Positions 47,692-57,834 are shown, counted from the stretch's first letter. The stretch is DNA of 64,000 bases from Pectobacterium carotovorum (GCF_900129615.1 NZ_FQWI01000012.1:1-64000), one strand, 5' to 3'. Program-made: numbers and translations. Notes: a model not told the origin generated them from the sequence alone.

Positions 47692-47697
47692 TTCTGT

Positions 47698-50145
47698 TTA
47701 TGCTGCTTCGGTTTTTCTTTCCGGCTGCGGTACGGGCGCGGGCTTGTTGGCGGCCAGTGCATCGAATGCAAAGTCATCGACGTTGATTGAGCGTAAGCGA
47801 CTGGCTTCCGCTTTGGTCAGAATATCCGCTTCTTCTGCGGTAATCTGACTTTCGATCAGCGCCTGCTCTGCCAACTGATCCAATCGCATGAACGGCAGCG
47901 GTTTGTCGCTGGCCTTCGACAGGCGTTGGTAAATCGGCTCGGCGGCCATGATATCCAGCAGTGCCTCTTCCAGCAGCCCAATAGGGTTGTGTTCGCTGGC
48001 AACCAGATATTGACCGCGTCCCAAACGGCTGCGCGTTTCTGACGGCGTTTGCAGAATCTTCGCGACCTCATGGTCGAGGCGGTCAGACGGCGCAGCGCAG
48101 CGCAGACCCAGCGGGAAGATAATAAAGGTCAGCAGCCCCGCTACAGCACGATTCGGGAAGTTACGCAGCAGATCGTCCAGCGCCTGCTCAGCCTGATGCA
48201 GACTGTCCTGCACGCCCCAGTGCACCAGCGGTAAATCTGCTTTCTGACGCCCTTCGTCCTCATAGCGTTTCAGCGTCGCAGAAGCCAGATAAAGCTGGCT
48301 GAGAATATCCCCTAGACGCGCGGAGATACGCTCACGACGTTTCAGGCTACCGCCCAATACCGCCATCGACACATCCGCCAGCAGCGCCAGGTTCGCGCTG
48401 AGCCGGTTGAGCTGCTGATAGTAGCGACGTGTTTTGTCATTGACTGGTGCACTGCTCAGGCGGCCGTTGGTCAACCCAAGCCAGAAGCTGCGTACTTTGT
48501 TACTACCGACGTGGCCGATGTGACCAACCAGCGAACGGTCAAAGCGTGAGACGTCGTTCTCCTGCGCGGCTGCCATCTCTTCCAGCACATAAGGGTGACA
48601 GCGGATGGCACCTTGCCCGAAGATGATCATACTGCGCGTCAGAATATTCGCCCCTTCCACGGTGATCGCAATCGGTGCGCCCTGATAGCTGCGCGCCAGG
48701 AAGTTGGACGGGCCAAGACAGATGCCTTTACCGCCGGCGATATCCATCGCATCCATCACGCTGCGCTGACCGCGGTGGGTACAGTGATATTTGACGATAG
48801 CGGAGAGCACCGCCGGTTTTTCACCCTGCATGATACCGCTGGTAATCAGCGTCGCGGCGGCGTCCATCACGTAAGCGTTACCCGCAATGCGTGCCAGCGG
48901 TTCTTCGATGCCTTCCATCTTACCGATGGAGATTTTGAACTGGCGGCGAATGTGGGCGTAAGCACCGATGCCGAGGGCAATCGACTTCAGCCCGCCGGTA
49001 GAGTTGGACGGCAGCGTAATGCCGCGCCCGACTGACAGGCACTCCATCAGCATACGCCAGCCCTGACCCGCCATTTTCGCGCCGCCGATGATGTAATCCA
49101 GCGGAACAAAAATATTCTCACCCTGCGTTGGCCCGTTCTGGAACGGCACGTTCAGTGGGAAATGGCGGCGGCCGATTTTAACGCCATCGGTGTCCGTCGG
49201 AATCAATGCACAGGTAATGCCTACATCGTCTTGATCGCCTAACAGATGGTCGGGATCGTACAGCTTAAAGGCCAGCCCCAGCACGGTGGCGACGGGGGCG
49301 AGTGTGATATAGCGTTTATTCCAGGTCAGGCGCATGCCCACGACCTGTTCGCCGTGCCAGTTGCCGTAGCAGACTATGCCAGTATCGGGAATCGAGCCTG
49401 CATCAGAGCCCGCTTCCGGGCTGGTTAGCGCAAAGCAGGGGACTTCCTGACCGCGTGCCAGACGTGGCAGATAGTGATCTTTTTGCGCATCCGTACCGTA
49501 ATGTTGCAGCAGTTCACCGGGGCCGAGTGAGTTAGGCACGCCGACGGTGATTGCCACAATGCTGGAAACGCCCGCCAGTTTTTGCAGCACCTGTGCCTGT
49601 GCATAGGCCGAGAATTCCAGCCCGCCGTACTGCTTCTTGATGATCATGGCAAAGAAGCGGTGTTCTTTTAAATATTCCCACAGTTCTGGCGGGATATCGG
49701 CGCGTTCGTGGGTGATTTCAAAGTCGTTTGCCATTCGGCAGGCTTCAGCAACTGGCCCGTCGATAAACGCCTGCTCTTCGGCGGTCAACTGCGGACGTGG
49801 ATAGTTATGCAACTTTTTCCAGTCCGGCGCGCCGCGAAACAGGTCGCCTTCCCACCAGGTCGTCCCGGCATCAATCGCTTCTTTCTCCGTGTTCGACATC
49901 GGCGGCATCACTTTCTGGAACATGCGCAGCGCGGAAGCGGAAACCAACTTTTGACGCAGAGAGGGAACAGTAATCGGAATCAGCAGAATCACGAGCGGGA
50001 TCATCAGCCAGACGGGCCACAGCAACATGGCGGACATGGCTGCGAAGTAGGCCAGCAGGATGGCGCTGCCAAGCAGCAGGCTGAGCCGATGATAAAACAT
50101 CGCGCCGATGATAATCAGTAGGAGGAGGATACTGACAGCAACCAT
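47698..50145 (-). CDS. fadE: acyl-CoA dehydrogenase FadE
   Basis: FadE catalyses the first oxidation step of fatty-acid beta-oxidation and is FAD-dependent. The 815-aa protein (E. coli 814) has two hydrophobic N-terminal segments (about 1-60), then the acyl-CoA dehydrogenase domains: [24 protein letters not shown]-type [17 protein letters not shown] and the C-terminal [21 protein letters not shown] large C-terminal DUF1974 region follows (about 520-800). A good FadR-type operator lies 120 bases upstream, so repression in the absence of fatty acids is expected. Confidence 0.95.
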   Translation of the reverse strand: MVAVSILLLLIIIGAMFYHRLSLLLGSAILLAYFAAMSAMLLWPVWLMIPLVILLIPITVPSLRQKLVSASALRMFQKVMPPMSNTEKEAIDAGTTWWEGDLFRGAPDWKKLHNYPRPQLTAEEQAFIDGPVAEACRMANDFEITHERADIPPELWEYLKEHRFFAMIIKKQYGGLEFSAYAQAQVLQKLAGVSSIVAITVGVPNSLGPGELLQHYGTDAQKDHYLPRLARGQEVPCFALTSPEAGSDAGSIPDTGIVCYGNWHGEQVVGMRLTWNKRYITLAPVATVLGLAFKLYDPDHLLGDQDDVGITCALIPTDTDGVKIGRRHFPLNVPFQNGPTQGENIFVPLDYIIGGAKMAGQGWRMLMECLSVGRGITLPSNSTGGLKSIALGIGAYAHIRRQFKISIGKMEGIEEPLARIAGNAYVMDAAATLITSGIMQGEKPAVLSAIVKYHCTHRGQRSVMDAMDIAGGKGICLGPSNFLARSYQGAPIAITVEGANILTRSMIIFGQGAIRCHPYVLEEMAAAQENDVSRFDRSLVGHIGHVGSNKVRSFWLGLTNGRLSSAPVNDKTRRYYQQLNRLSANLALLADVSMAVLGGSLKRRERISARLGDILSQLYLASATLKRYEDEGRQKADLPLVHWGVQDSLHQAEQALDDLLRNFPNRAVAGLLTFIIFPLGLRCAAPSDRLDHEVAKILQTPSETRSRLGRGQYLVASEHNPIGLLEEALLDIMAAEPIYQRLSKASDKPLPFMRLDQLAEQALIESQITAEEADILTKAEASRLRSINVDDFAFDALAANKPAPVPQPERKTEAA

Positions 50146-50494
50146 AACGTGTCTCCAGCATTGTGATCGAATTGAGGGTTTTCAGCTTTCCACCGAGCGT
50201 TGTGTGGCAGTAGAAAGCGAGAACCGTGTTATCAGTGAAATAAGGCTTAGTAGGTCAATGTCATAAGAGGTCTGACCTGTTGCTTATATTCGTTGTAGTT
50301 TATCTGATTATTTTTATCAATTCGTTTACATCATAATTACAACTCACTTCACAAACCGAGCGGCAGTCGTGTGTTTTCTGACGGGCATCAGCGATCCTCT
50401 CAATCCCGTGATTACGCGCTTCTCGCTGTTGGCACGATCCGCTACACTGCTGAACAGAAAAGAATGTTGTCACCAGACAAAATGAGAGGATTCC
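50146..50494. other. divergent promoter region of fadE and gmhA
   Basis: This 349-base stretch has no gene. It contains the FadR-like site listed separately, an AT-rich tract (50285-50345) and the gmhA leader, whose ribosome site is TGAGAGGATTCC. Nothing else is recognised. Confidence 0.6.
50265..50281 (-). promoter_or_regulatory. FadR-type operator upstream of fadE
   Basis: AAGAGGTCTGACCTGTT matches the FadR consensus AGCTGGTCCGAYNTGTT at 13 of 17 positions, including the GGTC-GA core and TGTT end. It lies 120 bases upstream of the fadE start. FadR represses fadE in E. coli. Confidence 0.7.
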
Positions 50495-51076
50495 ATGTAT
50501 CAGGATTTAATCCGTAGTGAACTGAAAGAAGCGGCAGAAACACTGAATAATTTCTTGAGTGATGATGCGAACATTCAGTCGATTCAAAATGCTGCGGTGC
50601 TGCTGGCTAACGCGTTTAAAGCGGGCGGTAAAGTGATCTCCTGCGGTAACGGTGGCTCACACTGTGATGCCATGCACTTTGCCGAAGAGTTGACGGGTCG
50701 CTACCGGGAGAACCGTCCGGGCTATCCGGCCATTGCAATTTCCGATCCGAGCCACCTGTCCTGCGTCAGCAACGATTTTGGCTATGACTTTGTCTTCTCT
50801 CGCTATGTTGAATCGCTGGGGCGTGAAGGCGATGTGCTGCTGGGGATTTCCACTTCGGGTAACTCCGGCAACATTATTAAAGCCATTGCGGCGGCAAAAG
50901 CGAAAGGCATGAAAGTCATTACGCTGACCGGAAAAGACGGCGGTAAAATGGCAGGTTCGGCCGACGTGGAAATTCGTGTGCCGCACTTCGGTTATGCCGA
51001 CCGTATTCAGGAAATCCATATCAAAGCGATTCACATCCTGATTCAACTGATTGAAAAAGAGATGGCGGATCAGTAA
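50495..51076 (+). CDS. gmhA: sedoheptulose-7-phosphate isomerase GmhA
   Basis: GmhA makes D-glycero-D-manno-heptose-7-phosphate, the first step to the LPS inner-core heptose. The SIS-domain protein of 193 aa (E. coli 192) has [40 protein letters not shown] and the C-terminal [17 protein letters not shown]. An ERIC element lies 12 bases past the stop. Confidence 0.96.
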
Positions 51077-51088
51077 GCCGCTTAATAA

Positions 51089-51290
51089 TAGACTCTAAAT
51101 AGTTCGAGTTTCAGGAAGGCGGCAAGGGAAGGAATCCCGATGAGCTTACTCAGGTAAGTGATTCGGGTGAGTGACAACTCTGCCAAAGGCAGATTTGAAC
51201 GCTGCTGGCGGCGGCCCCAACGGGGCGAGGTACACGTAAGTGTGCTGAGTAACGTAGCCAACGCACATGCAACTTGAAATATGACGAGAA
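51089..51290. repeat. ERIC element with an internal insertion of about 75 bp
   Basis: The left part (TTCGAGTTTCAGGAAGGCGG, GAGCTTACTCAGGTAAGTGA, ATTCGGGTGAGTGA) and the right part (CGTAGCCAACGCACATGCAA, CTTGAAATATGACG) align with the 127-bp ERIC at 19505. Between them, at about 51173-51248, lies extra sequence containing CTCTGCCAAAGGCAGA and CGGCCCCAACGGGG dyads. The total is about 202 bases. The outer ends are worn (TAGACTCT for TATACCCT). It lies between gmhA and yafJ, and its right end is 20 bases from the yafJ start. Confidence 0.85.
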
Positions 51291-51309
51291 GGGAAGGGTA
51301 GGAAGTCAG

Positions 51310-52077
51310 ATGTGTGAATTGCTGGGGATGAGCGCGAATGTGCCGACGGATATCTGCTTTAGCTTTACCGGGCTGATACAGCGCGGTGGGAAAACCGGAC
51401 CGCATCGGGATGGCTGGGGAATTACCTTTTATGAAGGGAACGGCTGTCGTACGTTCAAAGACCCGCTGCCAAGCTATAATTCGCCGATTGCCCGGCTAGT
51501 GCAGGATTATCCTATCAAATCGTGTGCGGTGGTTTCACACATCCGGCAAGCCAATCGCGGTGCGGTGTCGCTGGAAAATACCCATCCCTTTACGCGTGAG
51601 CTGTGGGGGCGGAACTGGACGTTCGCCCACAACGGGCAACTGAAAGGCTACCATTCCCTGAAAACGGGCATGTTTCGCCCTGTTGGCCAGACGGACAGCG
51701 AATTTGCTTTCTGCTGGCTGCTGTCCCAATTGGCTGAGCGCTACCCGCGTACACCGGGCAACTGGCCAGCGGTATTCCGCTATATTGCCAAACAGGCAGA
51801 TGTCTTGCGGGAGAAAGGCGTGTTTAACATGCTGCTGTCGGACGGGCGCTTTGTGATGGGGTATTGCTCAACTAAACTCTACTGGATCACTCGCCGCGCG
51901 CCGTTTGGTAAAGCGACGCTGTTGGATCAGGATGTGGAGATTGATTTCCAGCAGCAGACGACACCCAATGATGTCGTCACCGTGCTGGCAACGCAGCCGC
52001 TAACGGGCAACGAAACCTGGCATCAGATTATGCCAGGTGAATTCGTTCTATTTTGTTTCGGCGAGCGCATACTTTAA
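51310..52077 (+). CDS. yafJ: class II glutamine amidotransferase YafJ
   Basis: This Ntn-type glutaminase-domain protein of 255 aa has its nucleophile at Cys2 (MCELLGMSANVPTDI), a residue exposed by Met removal, and HRDGWGITFYEG and SHIRQANRG as GATase-II motifs. It has no synthase domain, and its acceptor substrate is unknown to me. The start at 51310 is fixed by Cys2 and the ribosome site GGAAG; the frame to 51274 is ERIC sequence. Its last 30 bases overlap yafK on the other strand. Confidence 0.92.
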   Translation: MCELLGMSANVPTDICFSFTGLIQRGGKTGPHRDGWGITFYEGNGCRTFKDPLPSYNSPIARLVQDYPIKSCAVVSHIRQANRGAVSLENTHPFTRELWGRNWTFAHNGQLKGYHSLKTGMFRPVGQTDSEFAFCWLLSQLAERYPRTPGNWPAVFRYIAKQADVLREKGVFNMLLSDGRFVMGYCSTKLYWITRRAPFGKATLLDQDVEIDFQQQTTPNDVVTVLATQPLTGNETWHQIMPGEFVLFCFGERIL

Positions 52078-52782
52078 GGTCGGCTGGCTGGTCATCAACG
52101 GTGGGTTAACGACGTATTGCCCGTTAAACACCGTGACGGCCGGTGGCTGATTGTGCTGATTAAAATAGGCATACCCAGGCTGAAGCTGTTTCCAGAAGCT
52201 GGCGTAGGTGGAATTACGGTGGCGCTGCATGTTCTGTTCCGTCATACGGAACGGATAGATGGCGATATCAATCTTCGCCTGCCCGTTGCGTAATGCGGCT
52301 TCGGCATAGCGATAAATCTCATCCATATAGGTGTTGGTCATGGCATAGCAGCCAACCGACACACACTCACCGTGGATCATCAAATAGCGACCAGAATATC
52401 CCTGTGATTTATCATAGTCGTTGGGGAAGCCGATATTGATCGCGCGGTAATATTGGCTGTCTGGCTTGAGCTGGCGCAGGTCAACCTGATAGAAACCTTC
52501 CGGGCTTTTTAAATCGCCTTCAACGCGCTTTGGTCCTAATCCACCCGAATATTTACAGATGGGGTATTGTTCCAATAAACGGTATTCGTTACCGACTTTC
52601 GCATAAAGTTCGAATATTCGCTCTTCTTTAAAGATCTGAATATAGATCGGAGAGCCTAATAATTGCTGTTTTAATTCTTTTGCTATCGGCGCTAGCGGCG
52701 GTGCGGTCTCGCTGGCTGCGCTGGTAACAACAAGAGAAGGCAAAAAAAACAACATCGCAAACGACAGCGCGATTTTTTGCAT
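52048..52782 (-). CDS. dpaA: L,D-transpeptidase-fold protein YafK (DpaA)
   Basis: This periplasmic YkuD-fold enzyme has a signal peptide (ALSFAMLFFLPSLVV, cleaved after TSA) and the catalytic motif LMIHGECVSVGCYAMT with H137 and C145. E. coli DpaA (YafK) cuts the link between Braun lipoprotein and peptidoglycan. The length of 244 aa is close to E. coli (246). Its end overlaps yafJ by 30 bases tail to tail. Confidence 0.92.
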   Translation of the reverse strand: MQKIALSFAMLFFLPSLVVTSAASETAPPLAPIAKELKQQLLGSPIYIQIFKEERIFELYAKVGNEYRLLEQYPICKYSGGLGPKRVEGDLKSPEGFYQVDLRQLKPDSQYYRAINIGFPNDYDKSQGYSGRYLMIHGECVSVGCYAMTNTYMDEIYRYAEAALRNGQAKIDIAIYPFRMTEQNMQRHRNSTYASFWKQLQPGYAYFNQHNQPPAVTVFNGQYVVNPPLMTSQPTLKYALAETK

Positions 52783-52979
52783 TATGGTTCCTGATAATAA
52801 AATTGCCTGCTACATGCGGCATCCGCGTCGCGCTACTGGTGTTTTAGCGAAAGCGTTGGGGCTGCCGTTATCGGTATATATTTCGTCGGCGAATAGGCAA
52901 CGACGAAAACGAAATCACATTATCATTGGTTTCATATTAATCAAGCGTTGAAAAGCGCTAAGAAATAACATTTACAAAA

Positions 52980-53005
52980 AACGGCCCGAAAGGATGCGGG
53001 CCGTT
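52980..53005 (-). terminator. terminator after yafE
   Basis: AACGGCCCG and CGGGCCGTT form a 9-bp stem. On the minus strand it is followed by TTTTTTGTAAATG, a strong T-run. It ends the leftward yafE transcript. Confidence 0.9.
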
Positions 53006-53038
53006 CAAATTTGAGGTCGTTAATTGCGGGAAAGCGCA

Positions 53039-53812
53039 TCAGGCGCGGGTGGCTTCTATCATCATAATGTCGGTGACAAAGGAACCATCAACCTGTACCT
53101 CAAAATGCTGTACTACCTCATCCGGCAGCGTTTTTTGCAGTTCACGAATCGCAATAGCGAAATGTTCTGGCGTACGCATACGTGCGATCCAACTGCTGAA
53201 CTCCAGCGTCAACCTGTCGCTGGTGACGTTACGCACGATAAAGCCAGCGTCGGTAAACAGGCTCAGCCATTCGCCCGGGCCGTAATTGCGCACGTGCGAG
53301 GTGTCACGCAGCTTCTCTACCGTCTGCAAATAGCTGTCCAGCAGCGGATGACCGGGCGAAACGACGTCCATCATGATAACGCGCCCACCCGGTTTCAGAA
53401 CGCGCCGCATTTCCCGTAACGCCTGTCCGACATCATGCCAGTGGTGCGCAGAGTAACGGCTAATGATGATATCTGCGCTGCTATCCTCGAACGGTAAAGA
53501 TTCGGCTACGCCTTGCTGAACGCGGATATTGTGCAGTCCTTTTTCTGCGGCAGCATGACTCACCACGTCCAGCATTTGGGAAGACAAATCGTAGGCGACA
53601 ACCTCCGCGACGGCCTGTGCGGCAGTGAAGCTGGCATGGCCGGCACCGCAGCCGACGTCGATCACGCGCGCCTGCGGGAAGGGCGCTAATAAAGCAGCCA
53701 GCCGGGTTAAATCTTTGCCCTGTGCATGCACTGCACTGGTCAGGTAGTTCTGCGCCTGTGAGCCGAACTGATGTTCGACGCGATGATTATGGTTCTGTTT
53801 TTCTTCCATCAT
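53039..53812 (-). CDS. yafE: class I SAM-dependent methyltransferase YafE
   Basis: This 257-aa UbiE/Methyltransf_11-type protein has motif I VIDVGCGAGHASF, motif II VVAYDLSSQMLDVV and the post-I segments SRYSAHHWHDVGQALREM and VLKPGGRVIMMDVVSPGHP. It is the E. coli YafE homologue (SAHHWHDVG stretch conserved), but complete; as I recall the K-12 protein is shorter at its C-terminus. The methyl acceptor is unknown. It is divergent from an XRE-family regulator that may control it. Confidence 0.85.
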   Translation of the reverse strand: MMEEKQNHNHRVEHQFGSQAQNYLTSAVHAQGKDLTRLAALLAPFPQARVIDVGCGAGHASFTAAQAVAEVVAYDLSSQMLDVVSHAAAEKGLHNIRVQQGVAESLPFEDSSADIIISRYSAHHWHDVGQALREMRRVLKPGGRVIMMDVVSPGHPLLDSYLQTVEKLRDTSHVRNYGPGEWLSLFTDAGFIVRNVTSDRLTLEFSSWIARMRTPEHFAIAIRELQKTLPDEVVQHFEVQVDGSFVTDIMMIEATRA

Positions 53813-54041
53813 TGCTCTCGCTTTATCTGAATTGCTTTCGTTTCATCATGGGGTAAACGGCGGCGCGCCAGCCACTAAAGAAGACGTCGGTCTGAACACA
53901 CTATAATGAGGGAAAAATACGGGTACAATATGAGCATTTATACGGGTATAAAATACTCCCTGTTTGATTAACACCTCTTTCACTCATGCTGTTGTCATCA
54001 CGAACTCGCCTTGACGAGCGGGATGAAAAGGACACCTGACT

Positions 54042-54842
54042 ATGTCTGCACATTCGTTTATGTCTGCCAATTCTCTGAGCGGCCCAAAAGCGCTGGGGGC
54101 TTTCTTACGGGCGCTGCGTGAGCGGACTACGCCGGAAATGGTGGGGTTGCCAGCGTCCGGGCGGCGGCGCACCAGTGGGTTACGCCGCGAAGAGCTGGCA
54201 CAAATCGCCGGAATCAGCACTACCTGGTATACCTGGCTTGAGCAGGGGCGTGATGTGTCCGCTTCGGCATCGGCTTTGCTCCGCGTGTCGCAGGCGTTAA
54301 AGCTAGAACCCGCAGAGCACGATTATCTTTTTAGCCTTGCTGGCGTGAAGGATTCTCAGAAGCAGAGTAGGGCAACGCCGCCGGATGCGCAGATTGCCGC
54401 CAGCCTGCATCACATCACTTGTCCTGCGTATCTTCTGGATGGTAGCTGGAATATGCTGGCGTGGAATGCACCGTCGGAACAGTTGTTTGCCGGATGGCTG
54501 GGACACGATCCCGAGCCAAACCTGCTGCGTTTCATGTTTCTGAATCCGCTAGCTCAATTGCTGGTGGTCAATTGGCCGGAACGAGCGAAGCGGGTAGTGG
54601 CGGAGTTTCGCGCGGAATCAAGTCATTACGCGACTACTGACGCCGTTCGGCACATCGTGATGTCGCTGTGTGAAGAAAGCCGTGAGTTCAATCTCTGGTG
54701 GTCGCAGCAGGCGGTAACCGCCCGTGAAGGCGGCGAGCGACGTTTCCACCACCCTTTGCTTGGCGATATCGCCTATCATCAACAGACTTTCCATCCAGCC
54801 ATGCAGGGCGAATTTAAGCTGGTTATGTTGATCGCCCAGTAA
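54042..54842 (+). CDS. XRE-family regulator with MmyB-like ligand-binding domain
   Basis: This 266-aa regulator has a helix-turn-helix (SGLRREELAQIAGISTTWYT, with WLEQGRDVSAS; about 44-75) and a C-terminal MmyB-like domain that binds fatty-acid-type ligands in relatives (about 105-265; NMLAWNAPSEQLF, NLLRFMFLNP, FHHPLLGDIAYHQQTF). It is divergent from yafE, so autoregulation and control of yafE are likely. The ATG at 54042 has a weak, distant AAGGA; another ATG at 54060 is possible. Confidence 0.85.
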   Translation: MSAHSFMSANSLSGPKALGAFLRALRERTTPEMVGLPASGRRRTSGLRREELAQIAGISTTWYTWLEQGRDVSASASALLRVSQALKLEPAEHDYLFSLAGVKDSQKQSRATPPDAQIAASLHHITCPAYLLDGSWNMLAWNAPSEQLFAGWLGHDPEPNLLRFMFLNPLAQLLVVNWPERAKRVVAEFRAESSHYATTDAVRHIVMSLCEESREFNLWWSQQAVTAREGGERRFHHPLLGDIAYHQQTFHPAMQGEFKLVMLIAQ

Positions 54843-54864
54843 ACGCCGCAGGCATCGCGCAGCT

Positions 54865-54900
54865 TGTCTATACTGATTTTGATCTGTATATTTATACAGC
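54865..54900 (+). promoter_or_regulatory. dinB: dinB promoter with LexA (SOS) box
   Basis: TTGTCT (54865-54870) and TATATT (54888-54893) are spaced by 17 bases. The -10 lies inside CTGTATATTTATACAG (54885-54900), a full CTG-N10-CAG LexA box, 17 bases before the dinB start. SOS control of dinB is as in E. coli. Confidence 0.92.
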
Positions 54901-54917
54901 ATTGTCAGAGGGCCAGT

Positions 54918-55976
54918 ATGCGCAAAATCATTCATGTTGATATGGACTGCTTCTACGCAGCAATTGAGATGCGTGATAACCCGCGCCTGCGCGATATTCC
55001 TCTGGCGATTGGTGGAAGTGCCGATCGCCGTGGCGTCATTAGCACCGCGAACTATCCTGCCCGACGCTACGGCGTCCGCAGCGCGATGGCAACGGCAACC
55101 GCCTTGCGCCTGTGTCCACACCTCACGTTGTTGCCGGGTCGTATGGAAGTGTATAAGTCCACTTCGCGCCAAATCCGCGAGATCTTTTCCCGCTATACCT
55201 CGCTGATAGAACCCCTTTCTCTGGATGAAGCCTATCTGGATGTTACCGATAGCCCACACTGCAACGGTTCGGCGACGCGTATCGCCGAAGAAATCCGTCG
55301 AACCATCGCCGATGAACTGAATCTGACGGCCTCGGCAGGGATTGCACCCATCAAGTTTCTGGCGAAGATCGCGTCTGAATTAAATAAGCCGAATGGACAA
55401 TATGTGATTACACCGGAGCAGGTGGATGATTTCCTGCTGACGCTACCGCTGGAGAAGATACCCGGCGTTGGGAAGGTGACGGCGAAGCGGCTGGAAGAGC
55501 GTGGTCTGCATACCTGTGCCGATGTTCGGGTGTATGCGCTGGCGGACCTGCTTAAAGAATTCGGTAAGTTTGGCCGTGTGCTGTGGGAACGATGTCAGGG
55601 GATCGATGAGCGACGGATTTCACCCGATCGGCTGAGGAAGTCGGTCGGAGTAGAGAAGACGCTGGCGCAGGATATTCACGACTGGGAACAGTGTGAAAAC
55701 CTGATCGAACAGCTCTATGAGGAGCTGGAGGTCCGCCTGAAACGGGTGAAGCCCGATCTGCATATTGCGCGTCAGGGCGTCAAACTCAAGTTTGATGATT
55801 TTCAGCAAACGACGCAGGAACATGTGTGGCCAGTATTGAATAAACAGGATCTGTTGAAGATTGCGCAGCAAACCTGGCAGGAGCGGCGTAAATCCAGAGG
55901 CGTCCGGCTGGTTGGGCTACATGTGACGCTGCTCGACCCGCAAATTGAGCGACAGCTGGTGTTTGATTGGGGATAA
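54918..55976 (+). CDS. dinB: DNA polymerase IV DinB
   Basis: This Y-family translesion polymerase of 352 aa (E. coli 351) has catalytic residues D8 ([12 protein letters not shown]) and D103-E104 ([10 protein letters not shown]). It also has the steric-gate region after D8, a thumb with helix-hairpin-helix ([18 protein letters not shown]) and the little-finger domain. The C-terminal clamp-binding peptide reads RQLVFDWG. The ATG at 54918 aligns with E. coli; the upstream extension to 54864 runs through the LexA box. Confidence 0.96.
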   Translation: MRKIIHVDMDCFYAAIEMRDNPRLRDIPLAIGGSADRRGVISTANYPARRYGVRSAMATATALRLCPHLTLLPGRMEVYKSTSRQIREIFSRYTSLIEPLSLDEAYLDVTDSPHCNGSATRIAEEIRRTIADELNLTASAGIAPIKFLAKIASELNKPNGQYVITPEQVDDFLLTLPLEKIPGVGKVTAKRLEERGLHTCADVRVYALADLLKEFGKFGRVLWERCQGIDERRISPDRLRKSVGVEKTLAQDIHDWEQCENLIEQLYEELEVRLKRVKPDLHIARQGVKLKFDDFQQTTQEHVWPVLNKQDLLKIAQQTWQERRKSRGVRLVGLHVTLLDPQIERQLVFDWG

Positions 55977-55994
55977 AGCTGTTCAGTTGAGGAT

Positions 55995-56030
55995 AAAAAA
56001 GGGCGACGTCTATGCGCCGCCCTGATTTTT
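55995..56030. terminator. bidirectional terminator between dinB and pepD
   Basis: GGGCGACG and CGCCGCCC pair with one mismatch, with AAAAAA on the left and GATTTTT on the right. Genes converge here. Confidence 0.8.
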
Positions 56031-56042
56031 ACGACTACGCGA

Positions 56043-57503
56043 TTAAGCGCGTGACGGAATCGCTTTCAGCAGCGCTGTCAGCAATTTCCAGTACAGATCG
56101 ACGCTGCCGATATGCACTTGCTCATCCGGCGAGTGTGGCCCGGTGATGGTCGGCCCGATGGAAACCATATCCATGTCTGGGTACGGTTTCTTGAACAGAC
56201 CACATTCCAGACCGGCGTGAATCACCATGATGTTCGGCGTCTTGTTGAACAGCTTCTGATACGTTTCACGCACCAGTGCCATGACCGGCGAATGGGCATC
56301 CGGCTGCCAGCCAGGGTAGCCACCTTTCGGTGATGTTTTCGCGCCAGCCAACTGGCCCAGCGCCGTCAGCGTACCGACGACGGCGTCTTTACCGCTGTCG
56401 ATCAGGGAACGAATCAGGCAGATGATTTCTGCGTGGTCGTCTTCCATCGTGACAACGCCGAGGTTCAGTGACGTTTCTACCACGCCTTTGACTTCATCGC
56501 TCATGCGGATCACACCGTTCGGCGTGGCGTTGAGCAGTGCCAGCAGGCGATCGCGGCTGTCCTGCGTCAGCGGGTGCTCGTTGCTGTCGCTGGCTTCCAC
56601 TAGTACGGTCACGTTCTTCTCAACGGCGGACAGTTCATTTTTCAGCACGGCCAGATACTCTTGGCTCAGCGCTTTCAACTGCTCGACGTTAGCGGCAGGC
56701 AGTGACAGCGTGGCGAAGGCTTCACGCGGAATCGCGTTACGCAGCGTCCCACCGTTCAGATCGAGAATGCGGATATCCAGCGCTTGCGCCTGCTCGAACA
56801 GGAAACGTGCCAGCAGTTTGTTGGCGTTGCCCAGCCCCAAATGGATGTCACCGCCGGAGTGGCCGCCTTTCAGCCCTTTGATCGTCAGCTTCAGCGTGTG
56901 GTAACCAGCAGGTGGCAGTTCGCGCACCAGCGGCAGGCGGGTGATGAAATCAATACCGCCGGCACAACCCATGTAGATCTCGCCTTCTTCTTCTGAATCG
57001 GTATTGATCAGAATTTCGCCCTGAAGCCAGTTAGGTTGCAGGCCAAACGCGCCATCCATACCGGCTTCTTCTGTCATCGTCAGCAGCACTTCCAGCGGGC
57101 CGTGCTCAACGCTTGGATCGGCCAACACTGCCAGAGCAGAAGCCATACCGATACCGTTATCCGCGCCTAGCGTGGTGCCGCGTGCTTTCAGCCACTCACC
57201 GTCAACGTAAGGTTGGATCGGATCGGTGGTGAAATCGTGTACGGTGTCGTTGTTTTTCTGCGGCACCATGTCCAGATGCGCTTGCAACACGACAGGTTTG
57301 CGATTTTCCATGCCTGCGGTTGCCGCTTTGCGCAGCAGAATATTGCCGACCTGATCGCGCTCGGTATAGATGCCTTTCTCTTTAGCCCATTCCAGAATGT
57401 GCGCTGCCAGCGCTTCTTCATGATAAGAAGGGTGCGGGATGGAACAGATCTTGGCGAAAATATCCCACAGAGGCTGGGGGGAAAGTTGAGATAATTCAGA
57501 CAC
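56043..57503 (-). CDS. pepD: cytosolic dipeptidase PepD (aminoacyl-histidine dipeptidase)
   Basis: This M20C dinuclear zinc dipeptidase splits Xaa-His and many other dipeptides. Metal motifs are VVLQAHLDMVP, TTLGADNGIGMA, MTEEAGMDGAF, NTDSEEEG and the late HAGLECGLF. I set the start at the GTG at 57503, preceded by AAGGAGACTCAAATA, giving 486 aa and the E. coli N-terminus (SELSQLSPQPLWDIF). The frame continues upstream to 57527, but that part encodes the ribosome site itself. Confidence 0.94.
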   Translation of the reverse strand: MSELSQLSPQPLWDIFAKICSIPHPSYHEEALAAHILEWAKEKGIYTERDQVGNILLRKAATAGMENRKPVVLQAHLDMVPQKNNDTVHDFTTDPIQPYVDGEWLKARGTTLGADNGIGMASALAVLADPSVEHGPLEVLLTMTEEAGMDGAFGLQPNWLQGEILINTDSEEEGEIYMGCAGGIDFITRLPLVRELPPAGYHTLKLTIKGLKGGHSGGDIHLGLGNANKLLARFLFEQAQALDIRILDLNGGTLRNAIPREAFATLSLPAANVEQLKALSQEYLAVLKNELSAVEKNVTVLVEASDSNEHPLTQDSRDRLLALLNATPNGVIRMSDEVKGVVETSLNLGVVTMEDDHAEIICLIRSLIDSGKDAVVGTLTALGQLAGAKTSPKGGYPGWQPDAHSPVMALVRETYQKLFNKTPNIMVIHAGLECGLFKKPYPDMDMVSIGPTITGPHSPDEQVHIGSVDLYWKLLTALLKAIPSRA

Positions 57504-57834
57504 TATTTGAGTCTCCTTTTTAGCCACCTATCTTCGCACTCTGGCGTGCAGGCGCTACAGGTTAAAAATCAATCGCGGTTAGCCACGGAACATGGCGCGT
57601 CAACGCAGAATATCATTTTCCATCAAAGCAGGGGAATTGCCGTCGGCTCTGTCTTATTTTTCCTGCTGCAATATGAACCAACGGGCTCGGCAGGGCGCTG
57701 GTTGACAGGAAAAACTCGATTCTCGCGTTGAGAAAAACTGGTTTTTATGTTGTTGGCTATCTATAATCTCGCGCAACCTTTTTCCCCCCTCAGACTCAAC
57801 TTAAGCCGTTTTTTATTCGGCTGGGATATATTTT
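57504..57834. other. divergent promoter region of pepD and gpt
   Basis: This 331-base region has no gene. On the gpt side there is a TATAAT at 57762-57767. A partial PurR-like sequence (GCGCAACCTTTTTCCC) follows at 57771-57786, and a C/T-rich leader runs to the gpt start. No convincing ribosome site is seen before gpt. Confidence 0.5.
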
